Assembly (NCBI GenBank): GCA_017458765.1 | Contig: JAFSZZ010000162.1 | Location: 1-44,452, forward strand | Direction: 5' to 3' | Length of the DNA stretch: 44,452 nt | DNA from: Lachnospiraceae bacterium | GTDB taxonomy: Bacteria > Bacillota > Clostridia > Lachnospirales > Lachnospiraceae | Part shown: one piece after another, positions 15,764-26,100 of the stretch | How the letters are laid out: every line of letters begins with the position of its first letter | How positions within the stretch are numbered: the first letter of the stretch is position 1 | Translations under genes and position numbers: made by a program | Notes under the pieces: model-generated | What the model was told of the DNA's origin: nothing | The model's input: the letters and a program-made list of their open reading frames with translations, nothing else | The model's database searches: none

Positions 15764-18283
15764 ATGGATATAAACAGGTTAAGGGACAACAGTGCACCGA
15801 TGGAAGAGAGGCTTGATATTTTGCTTAAGAGCTTAACGATCGAAGAGAAGTTTAAGCTTTTTACGGGCAGGATGGAAGCCGTTGAGAGGCTTGGCATAAA
15901 GGAGAGCTTTCTTGGCGGAGAAGCGGCGCACGGAGTACAGCAGCGAAACGATCAGGCGGGAGAAAATACCTTCCCACCGGTAAAGACCACGGGTTTTCCG
16001 CAGCCTATTGGCATGAGCATGAGCTGGGATAAGGAGATGCTCAGGGCAGCAGGCGAGGTGACTGGTACTGAGGCAAGAGTGATCGCAAAAGAGCATGATA
16101 ACCGGGGGCTGTCAAGATGGGCTCCCACGGTCGATCTCGAGCGGGACCAGCGATGGGGCAGGAATGAAGAGGGATACGGCGAGGATCCGGTGCTCACGGG
16201 TGAGCTTGCAGGTGCTTATGTCCGAGGGATGCAGGGTGACGATCCTGAAAATAATCTTAGGATCGCGTCGGTGCTTAAGCATTTTTATGCAAATAATACG
16301 GAAGACGGCAGGGGTTATAAGGATTCCGTATTTGATGAGAGAAATAAATACGAATACTATCTCGAGGTCTTCAGGCGTGTAATAAAGAGGGGACATGCCG
16401 AGGGCGTGATGACCGCATACAATAAGATAAACGGTGTACCCGGAATGGTAAACCGGGAGGTGCAGGAGATCCTTAAGGATAGATACGGACTGGTGCATGC
16501 GGTAAGCGACGGCGGTGCTCCGACACTTCTGCGCACCGAGCATCATTACTGCGAGGATGATGCGATGGGCATCTCGGATTCCATAAAGGCGGGCGTCGAC
16601 ATGATGCTCGATGATCCCAAAATGGTTGAGCAGGCGGTAAGAACGGCTTATGAAAAGGGAATGCTGACGGAAGAAGACATGGACCGCTCGATCCGAAATT
16701 CCATGAAGACAAGGATAAGACTCGGTATCTTTGATGATACGTGCACAAATCCTTACGCAGCAGTGGATCATGAAGATCTCGGTTCAGAATATTCCAAGGC
16801 AGTCTGCAGGGAACTGTCCCGTGAATCGATAGTCCTTCTTAAAAACGACGGTACTCTCCCGATACCCACGGATACAACGCCTGAGAAGATCCTGATCGCA
16901 GGCCCGATGTCCGACAGATGGGATATGGACTGGTACAGCGGAATGCCGTTTGAGAGGAGCACGATAAAGGACGGGATAGACGCGGTGACAGAAAGCGATG
17001 TATCCTGTGCCGAATGCTGTGACAGGATATCCTTATCATACACCGGAGGGGAGAAGGAAGTTCTTATCGGAGAATATGTCCTTGAGGACTGGGGAGAGAA
17101 CTGCTTCTGCTTAAGGGATGCGGTTACGGGAATGTATATGTCCTCACCGATCGAGGCGGGCGAGATAAAGGCAGACAAAGAGACACCGTTTGAGTGGTTC
17201 CCGACCATAGTTTTTGCAATTGAGCATATAAACGGTGATGAGGTGTCACTCATCGACTGGAAGAAGCGCCGGGTTATCTGCGGGGCGGACGGAAAACTAT
17301 ATGCGCATGTAAAGGATACAGACGGCGGATCAGAAGAGAAAAAGGACAATGTCAACGAAGGTGAACTGATGAGGGCAGGAAACCTTAAGGTTGAAGATGA
17401 GATAACAGCGGAAGCCCGTTTTAAGATAAAGATGATGAACAGGGCAGAGGATGAACTGAAGGCGGCATCCGAAGGAAGAAAATACATTATCCTAACCCTC
17501 GGCAACCAGCCTCTCATAAAGGCAAGGGAGGGCGTTGACAGGACGACTCTTTCTCTTCCCGGTACCCAGGAGAAGCTATGGAAGACGGCCATGGAACTTC
17601 CGGCTGTTAAGAACGGGGAATGCAGGGTGGTCCTTGTGATCATGGCCAATTATCCTTATGCGATAGGTGAAGCCGATAAGGCTGTAAATGCGATACTTAT
17701 TTCCGCGACCGGTTCTCAGTATATGGGAAGAGCGGTAGGGGATGCGCTGTTCGGAAAGACAGCACCTGCGGGAAGGCTGCCGCAGACCTGGCCAATGTCC
17801 GAGAAGGATCTTCCGCCGATCGACGATTACGATATCATAGGCGGTGGACGCACATACAGGTTCATGAAGGCAGAACCCTTATATCCCTTCGGTTACGGTC
17901 TTACATATACGGATTTTAAGTATGTCAAGCTCTCTGCTGTATATAACAGGGAGGAAGATATCATCCATATCCATACGGCCGTATGCAATACGGGAGATAC
18001 GGCGAGCGACGAAGTGGTACAGATCTATGGTATCGCTCCCGATACAGGGATCGTAAGGCCGAAGTGCCAGCTTATCGATTTTGCAAGGCTTAAGGGGATA
18101 AGGCCCGGAGAATTAAGAGAAGCATCATTTATGGCAGAGCCGGATGTGCTTGCGGTATATGATGAGAAGCTTGGAAAAAGAGTCGTGAAGGCAGGTGAGT
18201 ATATCATATATGCGGGACGCTCAAGTGCCGATGAATGTATGAGGGTACGGGTCACATTACCCGAGTTGATATATGATATATGA
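15764..18283 (+). CDS. GH3 family beta-glucosidase with an inserted domain
   Basis: An 839-residue glycoside hydrolase without signal peptide, so cytoplasmic. The N-terminal barrel has EAAHGV (53-57), RWGRNEEGYGEDP, KHFYANNTE (172-180) and the nucleophile Asp in HAVSDGG (D249; most members have SDWG or SDYG). The C-terminal sandwich starts near 350 (ESIVLLKND) and is interrupted by about 140 residues (420-560) rich in beta-strand patterns, after which GRKYIILTLGNQP resumes it. A fibronectin-III-like domain ends the protein (about 725-835). It should hydrolyse imported cello-oligosaccharides to glucose. AGGAGAGG lies before ATG 15764, 26 bases after the cellulase stop. Confidence 0.92.
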   Translation: MDINRLRDNSAPMEERLDILLKSLTIEEKFKLFTGRMEAVERLGIKESFLGGEAAHGVQQRNDQAGENTFPPVKTTGFPQPIGMSMSWDKEMLRAAGEVTGTEARVIAKEHDNRGLSRWAPTVDLERDQRWGRNEEGYGEDPVLTGELAGAYVRGMQGDDPENNLRIASVLKHFYANNTEDGRGYKDSVFDERNKYEYYLEVFRRVIKRGHAEGVMTAYNKINGVPGMVNREVQEILKDRYGLVHAVSDGGAPTLLRTEHHYCEDDAMGISDSIKAGVDMMLDDPKMVEQAVRTAYEKGMLTEEDMDRSIRNSMKTRIRLGIFDDTCTNPYAAVDHEDLGSEYSKAVCRELSRESIVLLKNDGTLPIPTDTTPEKILIAGPMSDRWDMDWYSGMPFERSTIKDGIDAVTESDVSCAECCDRISLSYTGGEKEVLIGEYVLEDWGENCFCLRDAVTGMYMSSPIEAGEIKADKETPFEWFPTIVFAIEHINGDEVSLIDWKKRRVICGADGKLYAHVKDTDGGSEEKKDNVNEGELMRAGNLKVEDEITAEARFKIKMMNRAEDELKAASEGRKYIILTLGNQPLIKAREGVDRTTLSLPGTQEKLWKTAMELPAVKNGECRVVLVIMANYPYAIGEADKAVNAILISATGSQYMGRAVGDALFGKTAPAGRLPQTWPMSEKDLPPIDDYDIIGGGRTYRFMKAEPLYPFGYGLTYTDFKYVKLSAVYNREEDIIHIHTAVCNTGDTASDEVVQIYGIAPDTGIVRPKCQLIDFARLKGIRPGELREASFMAEPDVLAVYDEKLGKRVVKAGEYIIYAGRSSADECMRVRVTLPELIYDI

Positions 18284-18344
18284 TCAGTATGAAAAGCGTT
18301 AAAAATGTCGGACAGATACGTTAGATCCGAGAACGGAGGTTAAA

Positions 18345-19286
18345 ATGTCTGAATTGAGCGATCGCTGCAGAAGGGATTTTGCGGCAGGAGATATGGTAAG
18401 GGATGCGGGTCTTAAAACACCGGATGATATAAAGAGATATGATGATATAAGATACGGAGAAGATGAAAAGTATAATCTTTTAGACGTATACAGGCCGAAG
18501 GCTTACGGTGATATCGGGGAAGGAGCGGCGAAGGAGCTTCCGGTCATAGCGATAATCCATGGGGGCGCTTGGGTATACGGCGATAAGGAAGTGTATCAGT
18601 ACTATGCGATGAGCCTTGCACAGAGGGGCTTTGCCGTGGTGAATTTTTCCTACCGGCTGGCACCTGAAAATAAATTCCCCGCTCAGCTTGAGGATATCTG
18701 CGCGGTATTTAAGTGGATGGATGAGAACAGGGACAAATACGGGCTTGACACGGATAACGTGTTTGCCGTCGGAGATTCCGCAGGCGGACATCTTCTCGGA
18801 CTGTTTGCGGATCTTTATTCAAACGATGAGTATCTTAAGGCACTTAAGGAAAAATATAAAAAGGCCGATTTCACATTACCGCTTAAAGGTAAAGAGCATG
18901 CCGTTAAACTTAAGGCAGTGGGACTTAACTGCGGGAAATACGACCTTACCCGCAATAATGCTTCGGACCCCGATACGCCTAAGATGATGGTCGATTTTCT
19001 GGAGGGTGCGGGAACAAAAGAAGAGTATGCGCTCACCGACGTTACGAGGCATGTAACGAAGGATTTTCCGCCGGCATTCATCATGACCTGCCCGGGAGAT
19101 TTTCTTAAATATCAGGCACCGTTCATGGCAGATGCCCTGATGGAGAATTCTGTGCCGTTTGTCTACAGATTTTACGGAGATGATAAGGATCCGCTGCATC
19201 ACGTGTTCCATTGCAATATGCATCTTGAAAGTGCTAAAATATGCAATGATGACGAATGCGGATTTTTTAAGCGGTTCACGGACTGA
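18345..19286 (+). CDS. alpha/beta hydrolase, HSL-type esterase
   Basis: A 313-residue esterase without signal peptide. The oxyanion-hole motif IIHGGAWVYGD (near 66-76) and nucleophile elbow GDSAGG (near 144-149) mark the hormone-sensitive-lipase/acetyl-esterase group; the catalytic Asp and His should lie near PGDFLKYQ and HHVFH in the last 60 residues. Position after the cellulase and beta-glucosidase genes suggests removal of acetyl groups from imported plant oligosaccharides, which is inference. GGAGGT lies 6 bases before ATG 18345. Confidence 0.88.
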   Translation: MSELSDRCRRDFAAGDMVRDAGLKTPDDIKRYDDIRYGEDEKYNLLDVYRPKAYGDIGEGAAKELPVIAIIHGGAWVYGDKEVYQYYAMSLAQRGFAVVNFSYRLAPENKFPAQLEDICAVFKWMDENRDKYGLDTDNVFAVGDSAGGHLLGLFADLYSNDEYLKALKEKYKKADFTLPLKGKEHAVKLKAVGLNCGKYDLTRNNASDPDTPKMMVDFLEGAGTKEEYALTDVTRHVTKDFPPAFIMTCPGDFLKYQAPFMADALMENSVPFVYRFYGDDKDPLHHVFHCNMHLESAKICNDDECGFFKRFTD

Positions 19287-19323
19287 AAAAAAGGAAGTAA
19301 GGATAGAGATCCGGGTACAGGAT

Positions 19324-19872
19324 ATGGGTATTGAGATAGAGAAAAAATTTCTTGTAAAGAGTCTGCCTGAGGATAAGGAAAGTTATCCCTTTCATGTGAT
19401 AGAACAGGGATATCTTAACGTATATCCGGCGATCAGGGTAAGACGCGAGGATGACATTTATTATATGACATATAAGGGAGATGCCGTTCCCGATAAGAAC
19501 AACGAGAGCGGGATAGGGAAGCTTGAATATAACATGTTCCTTGACAGGGCATCTTATGAGCATATGGTATCAAAGGCCGACGGAAACATCATCCGTAAGA
19601 TAAGATATCTGATACCCTTAAACGAGGATGCGTTTTCGGAAGGATATCTTGAAAAGAGGCCCGATATAAAGAAGGCGGTCAGTGACGGAGAGATCAGGAT
19701 CGAGCTTGATGTTTTCAAGGCACCGTTTGAAGGGACGGTGATCGCCGAGATCGAATTCCCGGATGAGGATTCGGCAAGAAATTACGTACCGGCAGAGTGG
19801 TTTGACAAAGAGGTAACGGGCGACCGCAGATACAGCAATGCGTACATGAGCAGTTTTTCGGTGGAGAGCTGA
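19324..19872 (+). CDS. CYTH domain protein (triphosphate-binding)
   Basis: A 182-residue protein that begins with the CYTH signature MGIEIEKKFLV (ExExK). It continues with the expected basic and acidic strand residues (IRVRREDDIYYMTYKGD, RIELDVFKAPFEGTVIAEIEFPDED). CYTH enzymes hydrolyse inorganic or nucleoside triphosphates, or make cAMP in class IV cyclases; the short single-domain bacterial form is most often a triphosphatase. ATG 19324 is the natural start because the signature begins there; in-frame starts further upstream would run into the esterase gene. Confidence 0.88.
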   Translation: MGIEIEKKFLVKSLPEDKESYPFHVIEQGYLNVYPAIRVRREDDIYYMTYKGDAVPDKNNESGIGKLEYNMFLDRASYEHMVSKADGNIIRKIRYLIPLNEDAFSEGYLEKRPDIKKAVSDGEIRIELDVFKAPFEGTVIAEIEFPDEDSARNYVPAEWFDKEVTGDRRYSNAYMSSFSVES

Positions 19873-19913
19873 CGGTGATGATACTTCTGATACATATAGT
19901 CGGGTGTTGATGC

Positions 19914-20852
19914 ATGGAGAACAGATATAAAGAGTGCCTTGAGGTCATCGTTAATCCCGAGGCATCATCCGGAAAGGGCATAAAGACATGGGAGTGTGTC
20001 AAGAGCATACTCGATGAGAAAAATGCCCCATATAACGTACATATTCTTGCTGCACCCGGACAGGCGACATATGTTGCCGCAAGGCTCACCAGGGAGCTGA
20101 AAGAGGACTGCCACATCCTTGTTATCGGGGGCGACGGTACCTTGAACGAGACGCTTAACGGGATAAAGGATCTTGAACATACGAAGCTCTCATGTGTAAG
20201 GTCGGGATCCGGGAGCGATTTTGCCCTCAATATGAAGATCGAAAAGGATGTCGCAAAGGCGGTCATACATCTGCTCGATGAACCGGAGGAGACAGAGATC
20301 GATTTCGGAGAGGTAAGGGCCGATGACTATCCGCCGAGACGTTTTCTTATAAGCTGCGGAGTCGGATATGATGCGGATATCTGTAAGGAAGTGTCGGAGA
20401 GCAGGGTAAAGAAGCTGTTCAACCGGATCGGTATCGGAAAACTGTCATATCTGTTCATAGGTATCAAGCAGATCTTCACGAGAAAGAAGACGATGGCGCT
20501 CTTATATCTTGATGATAAGAAGCCCATAAGGATACGAAAACTGTTTTTTGTTGTCGGGATGAACCATAAGTATGAAGGCGGAGGCGTACCGTTCTGTCCG
20601 GATGCGGATCCGGCGGACGGGATAATGGATGTCTGTCTCGTAAAGGATATGGCAAAACCGCTGCTGCTTCTTGCAGTGGCCATGGTATATTCGGAAAACC
20701 ATTTAAGATTTAAGAACATTAACTGCTACAGATGCAAGTCCATGTATCTTGCCGCGATGAAGCCGCAGCAGATACACCTTGACGGTGAGACACCTTACGA
20801 AGCGCGAAGGATACGGTGGGAAACCAAGGGGAAGTTAAGGTTTGTAAAGTAG
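19914..20852 (+). CDS. diacylglycerol/lipid kinase family protein (DagK/YegS-like)
   Basis: A 312-residue lipid kinase. The DAGK catalytic domain shows [11 protein letters not shown] (near residue 11), [16 protein letters not shown] (near 64-79) and GSGSDFALN (near 98-106). The C-terminal half has the [15 protein letters not shown] and [21 protein letters not shown] elements of the YegS/BmrU group. It phosphorylates diacylglycerol or a related lipid at the membrane face. The family is common in Firmicutes for recycling diacylglycerol from lipoteichoic-acid synthesis. Confidence 0.9.
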   Translation: MENRYKECLEVIVNPEASSGKGIKTWECVKSILDEKNAPYNVHILAAPGQATYVAARLTRELKEDCHILVIGGDGTLNETLNGIKDLEHTKLSCVRSGSGSDFALNMKIEKDVAKAVIHLLDEPEETEIDFGEVRADDYPPRRFLISCGVGYDADICKEVSESRVKKLFNRIGIGKLSYLFIGIKQIFTRKKTMALLYLDDKKPIRIRKLFFVVGMNHKYEGGGVPFCPDADPADGIMDVCLVKDMAKPLLLLAVAMVYSENHLRFKNINCYRCKSMYLAAMKPQQIHLDGETPYEARRIRWETKGKLRFVK

Positions 20853-20886
20853 CTTTGACAGAAATATAAGCAACGGGAGAGAGAAG

Positions 20887-21639
20887 ATGAAAGCGATATC
20901 ATGGAACGTAAACGGACTGAGAGCATGTGTTGACAAGAATTTCATGGAGGATTTTAAGAAACTTGATGCCGACTTATTCTGCCTGCAGGAAACAAAGCTC
21001 CAGGAGGGACAGATAGAGCTTGACCTTCCGGGCTACCATCAGTACTGGAATTATGCCGAGAAAAAGGGATACAGCGGAACGGCAATATTTACGAAGCGAG
21101 AGCCCTTAAGCGTTACCTACGGGATGGGCATAGAAGAGCACGATCATGAAGGCAGGGTGATCACGCTTGAATTCGATGAATATTATTTCATAACCGTCTA
21201 TACGCCGAACAGCAAGCAGGAGCTTGAGAGGCTTGAATACAGACAGCACTGGGAGGATGATTTCAGGGATTATCTGTGCGCCCTTAAGGAAAAGAAACCG
21301 GTCATCTTCTGCGGAGACTTAAATGTCGCCCATAAGGAGATCGATCTTAAGAACCCGAAGACCAATCATCATAACGCCGGGTTTACGGATGAGGAGAGAG
21401 GCAAGATGACGCAGCTGCTTGATGCGGGCTTCATAGATACCTTCAGATATTTCTATCCCGATAAAACTGATATCTATTCCTGGTGGTCCTACAGGTTTAA
21501 GGCAAGAGAGAAAAATGCGGGGTGGCGCATCGACTATTTCATAGTGTCCGAAGATTTTAAGGACAGGATAAAAGGAGCATCGATCCATACGGATATCTTC
21601 GGTTCGGATCACTGCCCTGTGGAACTTGATTTCGAATAA
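20887..21639 (+). CDS. xth: exodeoxyribonuclease III
   Basis: A 250-residue AP endonuclease/3'-5' exonuclease of the EEP superfamily. Motifs are complete: [18 protein letters not shown] (metal Glu), [50 protein letters not shown] and [11 protein letters not shown] (catalytic Asp-His). It acts in base-excision repair. The length is normal, and GGGAGAG lies before ATG 20887. Confidence 0.95.
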   Translation: MKAISWNVNGLRACVDKNFMEDFKKLDADLFCLQETKLQEGQIELDLPGYHQYWNYAEKKGYSGTAIFTKREPLSVTYGMGIEEHDHEGRVITLEFDEYYFITVYTPNSKQELERLEYRQHWEDDFRDYLCALKEKKPVIFCGDLNVAHKEIDLKNPKTNHHNAGFTDEERGKMTQLLDAGFIDTFRYFYPDKTDIYSWWSYRFKAREKNAGWRIDYFIVSEDFKDRIKGASIHTDIFGSDHCPVELDFE

Positions 21640-21689
21640 AAAGGCATGCTGACATATTTTTGTTTTATTGAAGCAGACGGAGGAAACCT

Positions 21690-22181
21690 ATGTCGGATAG
21701 TTTGATAAACAGGGATTTTTACGAGGCGATCGTAAGATTTGAAGAGGATGAAAAGTCGCAGGAATATTACTATAAGATCATGGACAGCCTTACGGGTAAG
21801 AAAGATCCGGACGGTAAGGAAGAGACCGTAAGGGACAGGATACTTAAGGCTTATGCAGTGCTGTTCTGTGAGGATACCGGGGTTATGCCGGGGCAGAAGG
21901 CCGGAGTTGATGATGTGGCGGATACGGCGGACCGTCTGTATATCGGGAGCATCGGTTACGATCCGGGGCACTGGTACAGGATGAAATACCATTTTCCCGT
22001 CATAGATGATGATAATTATGACAGGTTTGCGGCTCTTGTAATAGCCGATCTGAACGCGGGCCCTCTTAGGGATGCTGCGGTAAATGACGGGGATACTCTT
22101 GTTGTCGGGGAGGCGGATCCGCTGCATATGACACGCAAGGACAGGATGGAGCAGAAGGTTAAGACAGTAAGTATAAGCTGA
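21690..22181 (+). CDS. hypothetical acidic protein, unknown function
   Basis: A 163-residue soluble, acidic protein with no signal peptide, membrane segment or motif I recognise. The N-terminal half is helical and charged. The C-terminal half has WYRMKYHFPVIDDDNYDRF followed by short hydrophobic strands, which hints at a small alpha/beta fold. GGAGG lies 7 bases before ATG 21690, and codon use matches its neighbours, so it is likely a real gene. It is the last gene of the run begun at 8864. Confidence 0.7.
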   Translation: MSDSLINRDFYEAIVRFEEDEKSQEYYYKIMDSLTGKKDPDGKEETVRDRILKAYAVLFCEDTGVMPGQKAGVDDVADTADRLYIGSIGYDPGHWYRMKYHFPVIDDDNYDRFAALVIADLNAGPLRDAAVNDGDTLVVGEADPLHMTRKDRMEQKVKTVSIS

Positions 22182-22194
22182 GGAGAGGCATTAT

Positions 22195-22223
22195 AGTAAA
22201 CGAAATAAATAAATTCGTTCACT
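22195..22223. promoter_or_regulatory. inverted repeat upstream of the degenerate-receiver regulator, possible operator
   Basis: AGTAAACGAA (22195-22204) and TTCGTTCACT (22214-22223) form a 10-base inverted repeat with one mismatch around a 9-base A/T spacer. It lies 27 bases before the regulator's start, where an autoregulatory operator or a leader hairpin could sit. No good -35/-10 pair was found beside it. Confidence 0.4.
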
Positions 22224-22249
22224 GTACATATTGAGCAGGAGAAAACAGG

Positions 22250-23062
22250 ATGAACATATATGCAGTTACTTCCGACAAAAAAGAATTAAGCCGGTTAAGA
22301 ACTATCCTTGAGGATATTAGCCCCGATACCGAAATATCCTGTCATGACGATCCTCTGTCCGCTCTGGCAAAGGCAAGGGAGGGTGCATATCCCGACGTGG
22401 CATTTTTACGTCTTGATATGCCTGAACTTGGAGGACTTGATCTGGGAAGGTATCTTAAGGAGTTATATCCTTTTGTCAATGTGATCATCATTTCTGATGA
22501 CAGGGAGGCTGCATATGACGCGATGAAGTTGCGTGCGAGCGGATATGTCATTTCGCCGTTTTCCGGGGAGGATGTCAGGGATGAGCTTAACGAGTTAAGA
22601 TACCGTGGATCCCACACGATGAAAAACAGGGTCTATATCCAGACATTCGGAGACTTTGAGATATTTGTAGACGGTGAGCCGGTAGCGTTTAAATACACAC
22701 GCACCAAGGAAGTCGTGGCAGTGCTTGTGAATAACCGCGGTGCCCAGACTACAAACGGCGAGATAATCGCATCGCTGTGGGAGGATGACGGGGATCCGGA
22801 GAAGAAGCTGTCGTATCTGCGCAATCTGAGACAGGATCTTCAGAACACACTGACGAGACTTAACCTCGAAGGTCTGATCATCAAACAGAGGGGGAGCATG
22901 TCGATAGTACCGGACAGGGTAGAGTGCGATCTGTATGACTGGCTTGATAAGAAGAAGGAATCAAGATACCAGTATACGGGCGACTATATGAACCAGTACA
23001 GCTGGCCGGAATTCTTCCACGCGGAGCTTGACGAGATCAGTTACCAGTTGTATGGGGAATAG
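22250..23062 (+). CDS. transcriptional regulator: degenerate receiver plus OmpR/SARP-type winged helix
   Basis: A 270-residue protein. Residues 1-118 have a receiver layout (VAFLRLDMPELGGLDL, NVIIISDD, SGYVISPFSGEDV), but the expected phosphoacceptor Asp is Arg (R54, three residues before the MP), the two acidic residues near the N-terminus are T7 and S8, and the switch Lys before PF is Ser (S102). Residues about 128-225 are a winged helix of the OmpR/SARP kind (FGDFEIFVDGEPV, YTRTKEVVAVLVNNRGA, SYLRNLRQDLQ). A tail of about 45 residues is too short for a full BTAD domain. It probably binds DNA without phosphorylation. GGAG lies before ATG 22250; the HD-GYP receptor follows. Confidence 0.82.
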   Translation: MNIYAVTSDKKELSRLRTILEDISPDTEISCHDDPLSALAKAREGAYPDVAFLRLDMPELGGLDLGRYLKELYPFVNVIIISDDREAAYDAMKLRASGYVISPFSGEDVRDELNELRYRGSHTMKNRVYIQTFGDFEIFVDGEPVAFKYTRTKEVVAVLVNNRGAQTTNGEIIASLWEDDGDPEKKLSYLRNLRQDLQNTLTRLNLEGLIIKQRGSMSIVPDRVECDLYDWLDKKKESRYQYTGDYMNQYSWPEFFHAELDEISYQLYGE

Positions 23063-23092
23063 TTGTCTGTCGGGTAAGATATGTGATAAAAT
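23063..23092 (+). promoter_or_regulatory. possible promoter of the HD-GYP receptor gene
   Basis: TTGTCT (23063-23068) and TAAAAT (23087-23092) are separated by 18 bases, right after the stop codon of the regulator gene. Confidence 0.4.
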
Positions 23093-23161
23093 ATTTTGAT
23101 GGGAATATCCGGCTTATGCAGGATACATGAAGTGTTTTATAGGATGATAAGGGTGTTTGAT

Positions 23162-26100
23162 ATGAGAATAAATGCGGGAAGGATGATCAGGGCTGCGGTC
23201 GGGCTTGTTGTTGCTCTGAGTCTGTGTATCACTGTTTTTAAGGAAAATGTCGGTGCGGAGGTTGCGAGCAGGGATGTGTTCGGAATAGGTGCCGATTACA
23301 CTTCTATACTATACGATTCCTCAAACGGCATGCCCACTTCGGAAGCAAATGCGATCACACAGAGTGCCGACGGTTTCATATGGCTCGGAGGCTACAGTGG
23401 TCTTATCAGGTATGACGGCTCCAATTTCTACAGGTTTGATTCTTCGAGCGGTATATCCAGTGTGTTCAGTCTGTGCGTTGACAATAAGGACAGACTGTGG
23501 ATAGGTACCAACGAAAACGGTGTCGCTGTTTATGACAGGGGTGAGATCAAGGTTTTCGGCAGAGTGGAAGGAGTGGCGTCTCATTCGGTAAGGGCGCTTG
23601 CTGCGGATAATGACGGGAACATAATAGTGGGAACCACGCAGGGGCTTGCATATATAGACGGCGAAACCCTTGAGATGCATCAGATGAGTGATCTGCAGCT
23701 TAACCAGAAATATATCAATTCCCTTACCGGAGACAGCGAAGGCAGGATATACGGTCTTACTTCGGACGGTGACTTGTTTACGATATCGGACGACAGGGTG
23801 ACCGCATATTATGAACGTGAGGAAATAGGCGGCGATCAGATCAATTCTATCTATGCTGATCCGGACAAGCCGGGAACACTGTACCTTGGAACGATGGAAG
23901 CGGAGATAAAGACGGCTGCAGTAAACGATGGAGGTATAAAGATCGTCAGGACCCAGTCCGTGGAGCCGCAGAAGAATATAAATTCCATGATAAAGACAGG
24001 CGGCAATCTGTGGGTAACGGCGACAAACGGTCTCGGTTATATAGATGTAAACGGCAGATATCACGAGATCAAGGACACACCGATGAATTATTCGATCTCA
24101 AATGCGATGACGGATCACGAGGGCAATCTGTGGTTTACATCCACGAGACAGGGAGTAATGAAGATCGTACCCAACAGGTTCATTGATATAAGCAAGCTTG
24201 CCGGACTCGAATCGAAGGTATACAATTCGACCTGCGTAAATGACGGCAAGCTGTATCTGGGAACGGACGGCGGACTTGAGATCCTTAACTTAAGCGATTA
24301 CAGCCTTGAGGAAAACGAACTTACAGGACTGCTTGAGAATGTCAGGATACGCTGTGTCAAGAATGATGATAAGGGCAGGATATGGCTGTGCACGCATGGA
24401 AATACGGGACTCGTGTGCTACGATCCAAAAGACGGCTCGACAAAGATATACAATGAGGAGAACGGACTTAAGGCAAACCGCGTAAGGGCATGCATGCCCC
24501 TTAAGGATGGAAGTATAGCCGCTGCTACCGGTAACGGATTATATATAATATCAGATGACAAGGTAAGCGCACATTACGGAGAAGAAAACGGGATCGCGAC
24601 GGCAGAGATCCTTACGGCAGGCGAGGATGATAAGGGTGTACTGTACTTAGGCAGTGACGGTGCCGGGATCTATGTGATAGATAACGGAAAAGTAAAAAAC
24701 ATCGGTGTTGAGAGCGGACTTACGAGTGAGGTGGTACTCAGGATAAAATGGGATGACAGACGCAGGATGCTGTGGATAATCACATCCAATTCAATCGAGT
24801 ATATGAAGGACGGTGTTATCCATACAGTGTCTAAGTTCCCGTATTCGAACAATTACGATATCTTTATCGATGAACATGATGATGCCTGGATACTTGCATC
24901 AAACGGTATCTATATAACATCTGTAGAGGATCTTATCGGAGATGAGAAGATAGATTATGATTTCTATAATTTAAGGAGTGGACTTCCTTATATCGCAACG
25001 GGAAATTCAAGGGATTATCTGGGAGATGACGGAATGCTGTATATCGCCGGAACGACCGGAATATGTGCCGTGAACATCAATGAGGACGATCCGGAGAGCA
25101 AGGAAGTCGGACTCGTGATCCCTTCGGTCGAAGTGGACGACAGGGAGATGGTTGTAAAACCGGGAGATACCGTTTCGATCCCGGCAGGGAGCAAGCGCCT
25201 TGTGATCAATGCATATGCGCTTTCATACGGACTCTCCAATCCTACCATAAGCTATTGCCTTGAGGGTTTTGACAGCGAGCCCATAATCACGAGCAAGCAG
25301 GAGCTCGGCCAGATAAACTACACGAACCTTGACGGCGGACGATATGTTTTTTCAATGAGTGTCCTGGATGAAAAGACAGGCGAGAAGAGAGAGTCGATAG
25401 CTCTTGGGATAAGCAAGGAGAGATCGGTTTATGACAGCCTGGCATTCTGGCTTATCATTGTTGCGGCCGGGGTTGTGGGAACGGGAATCGCGATGTGGAG
25501 AGTGTTTTTTAACAGGCAGCAGGCACTCATACTTAAGCAGCAGGAGGATAAGAAGTTCATCGACCAGATCATGCATACCTTTGCAAAGAGCATAGATCTG
25601 AGGGATCAGCAGAATCAGGGACATTCGTTCAGGGTCGCTTATTATACGAGACTTTTGGCAGAGGAGCTTAAGGAGAAGAGGGGCTATACGCAGGAGCAGA
25701 TAGACGAATTCTACCATATCGCACTTATACATGACATCGGTAAGCTGAGCATACCTGACAGAATACTCAATAAGCCTGAACGTCTTAATGATGAAGAATA
25801 TCAGATCATGAAGACTCATGCGATAAACGGAGCCAATATGCTCAAGAACGTTACGATAGTCAAGAACCTCTCGGTAGGTGCAGGATGTCACCATGAGAGG
25901 ATGGACGGCAAGGGCTATCCCAAGGGGCTTAAGGGAGACGAGATACCCGAGGTTGCAAGGATGATAGCCGTTGCGGATACCTTCGATGCGATGTATTCAA
26001 CGAGGCCGTACAGGAAACAGCTTGATATAAATGTTGTTCTCGATGAGATCAGGCGCATACGCGGAAGCCAGCTTGATGAAGAGGTTGTTGACGCACTCCT

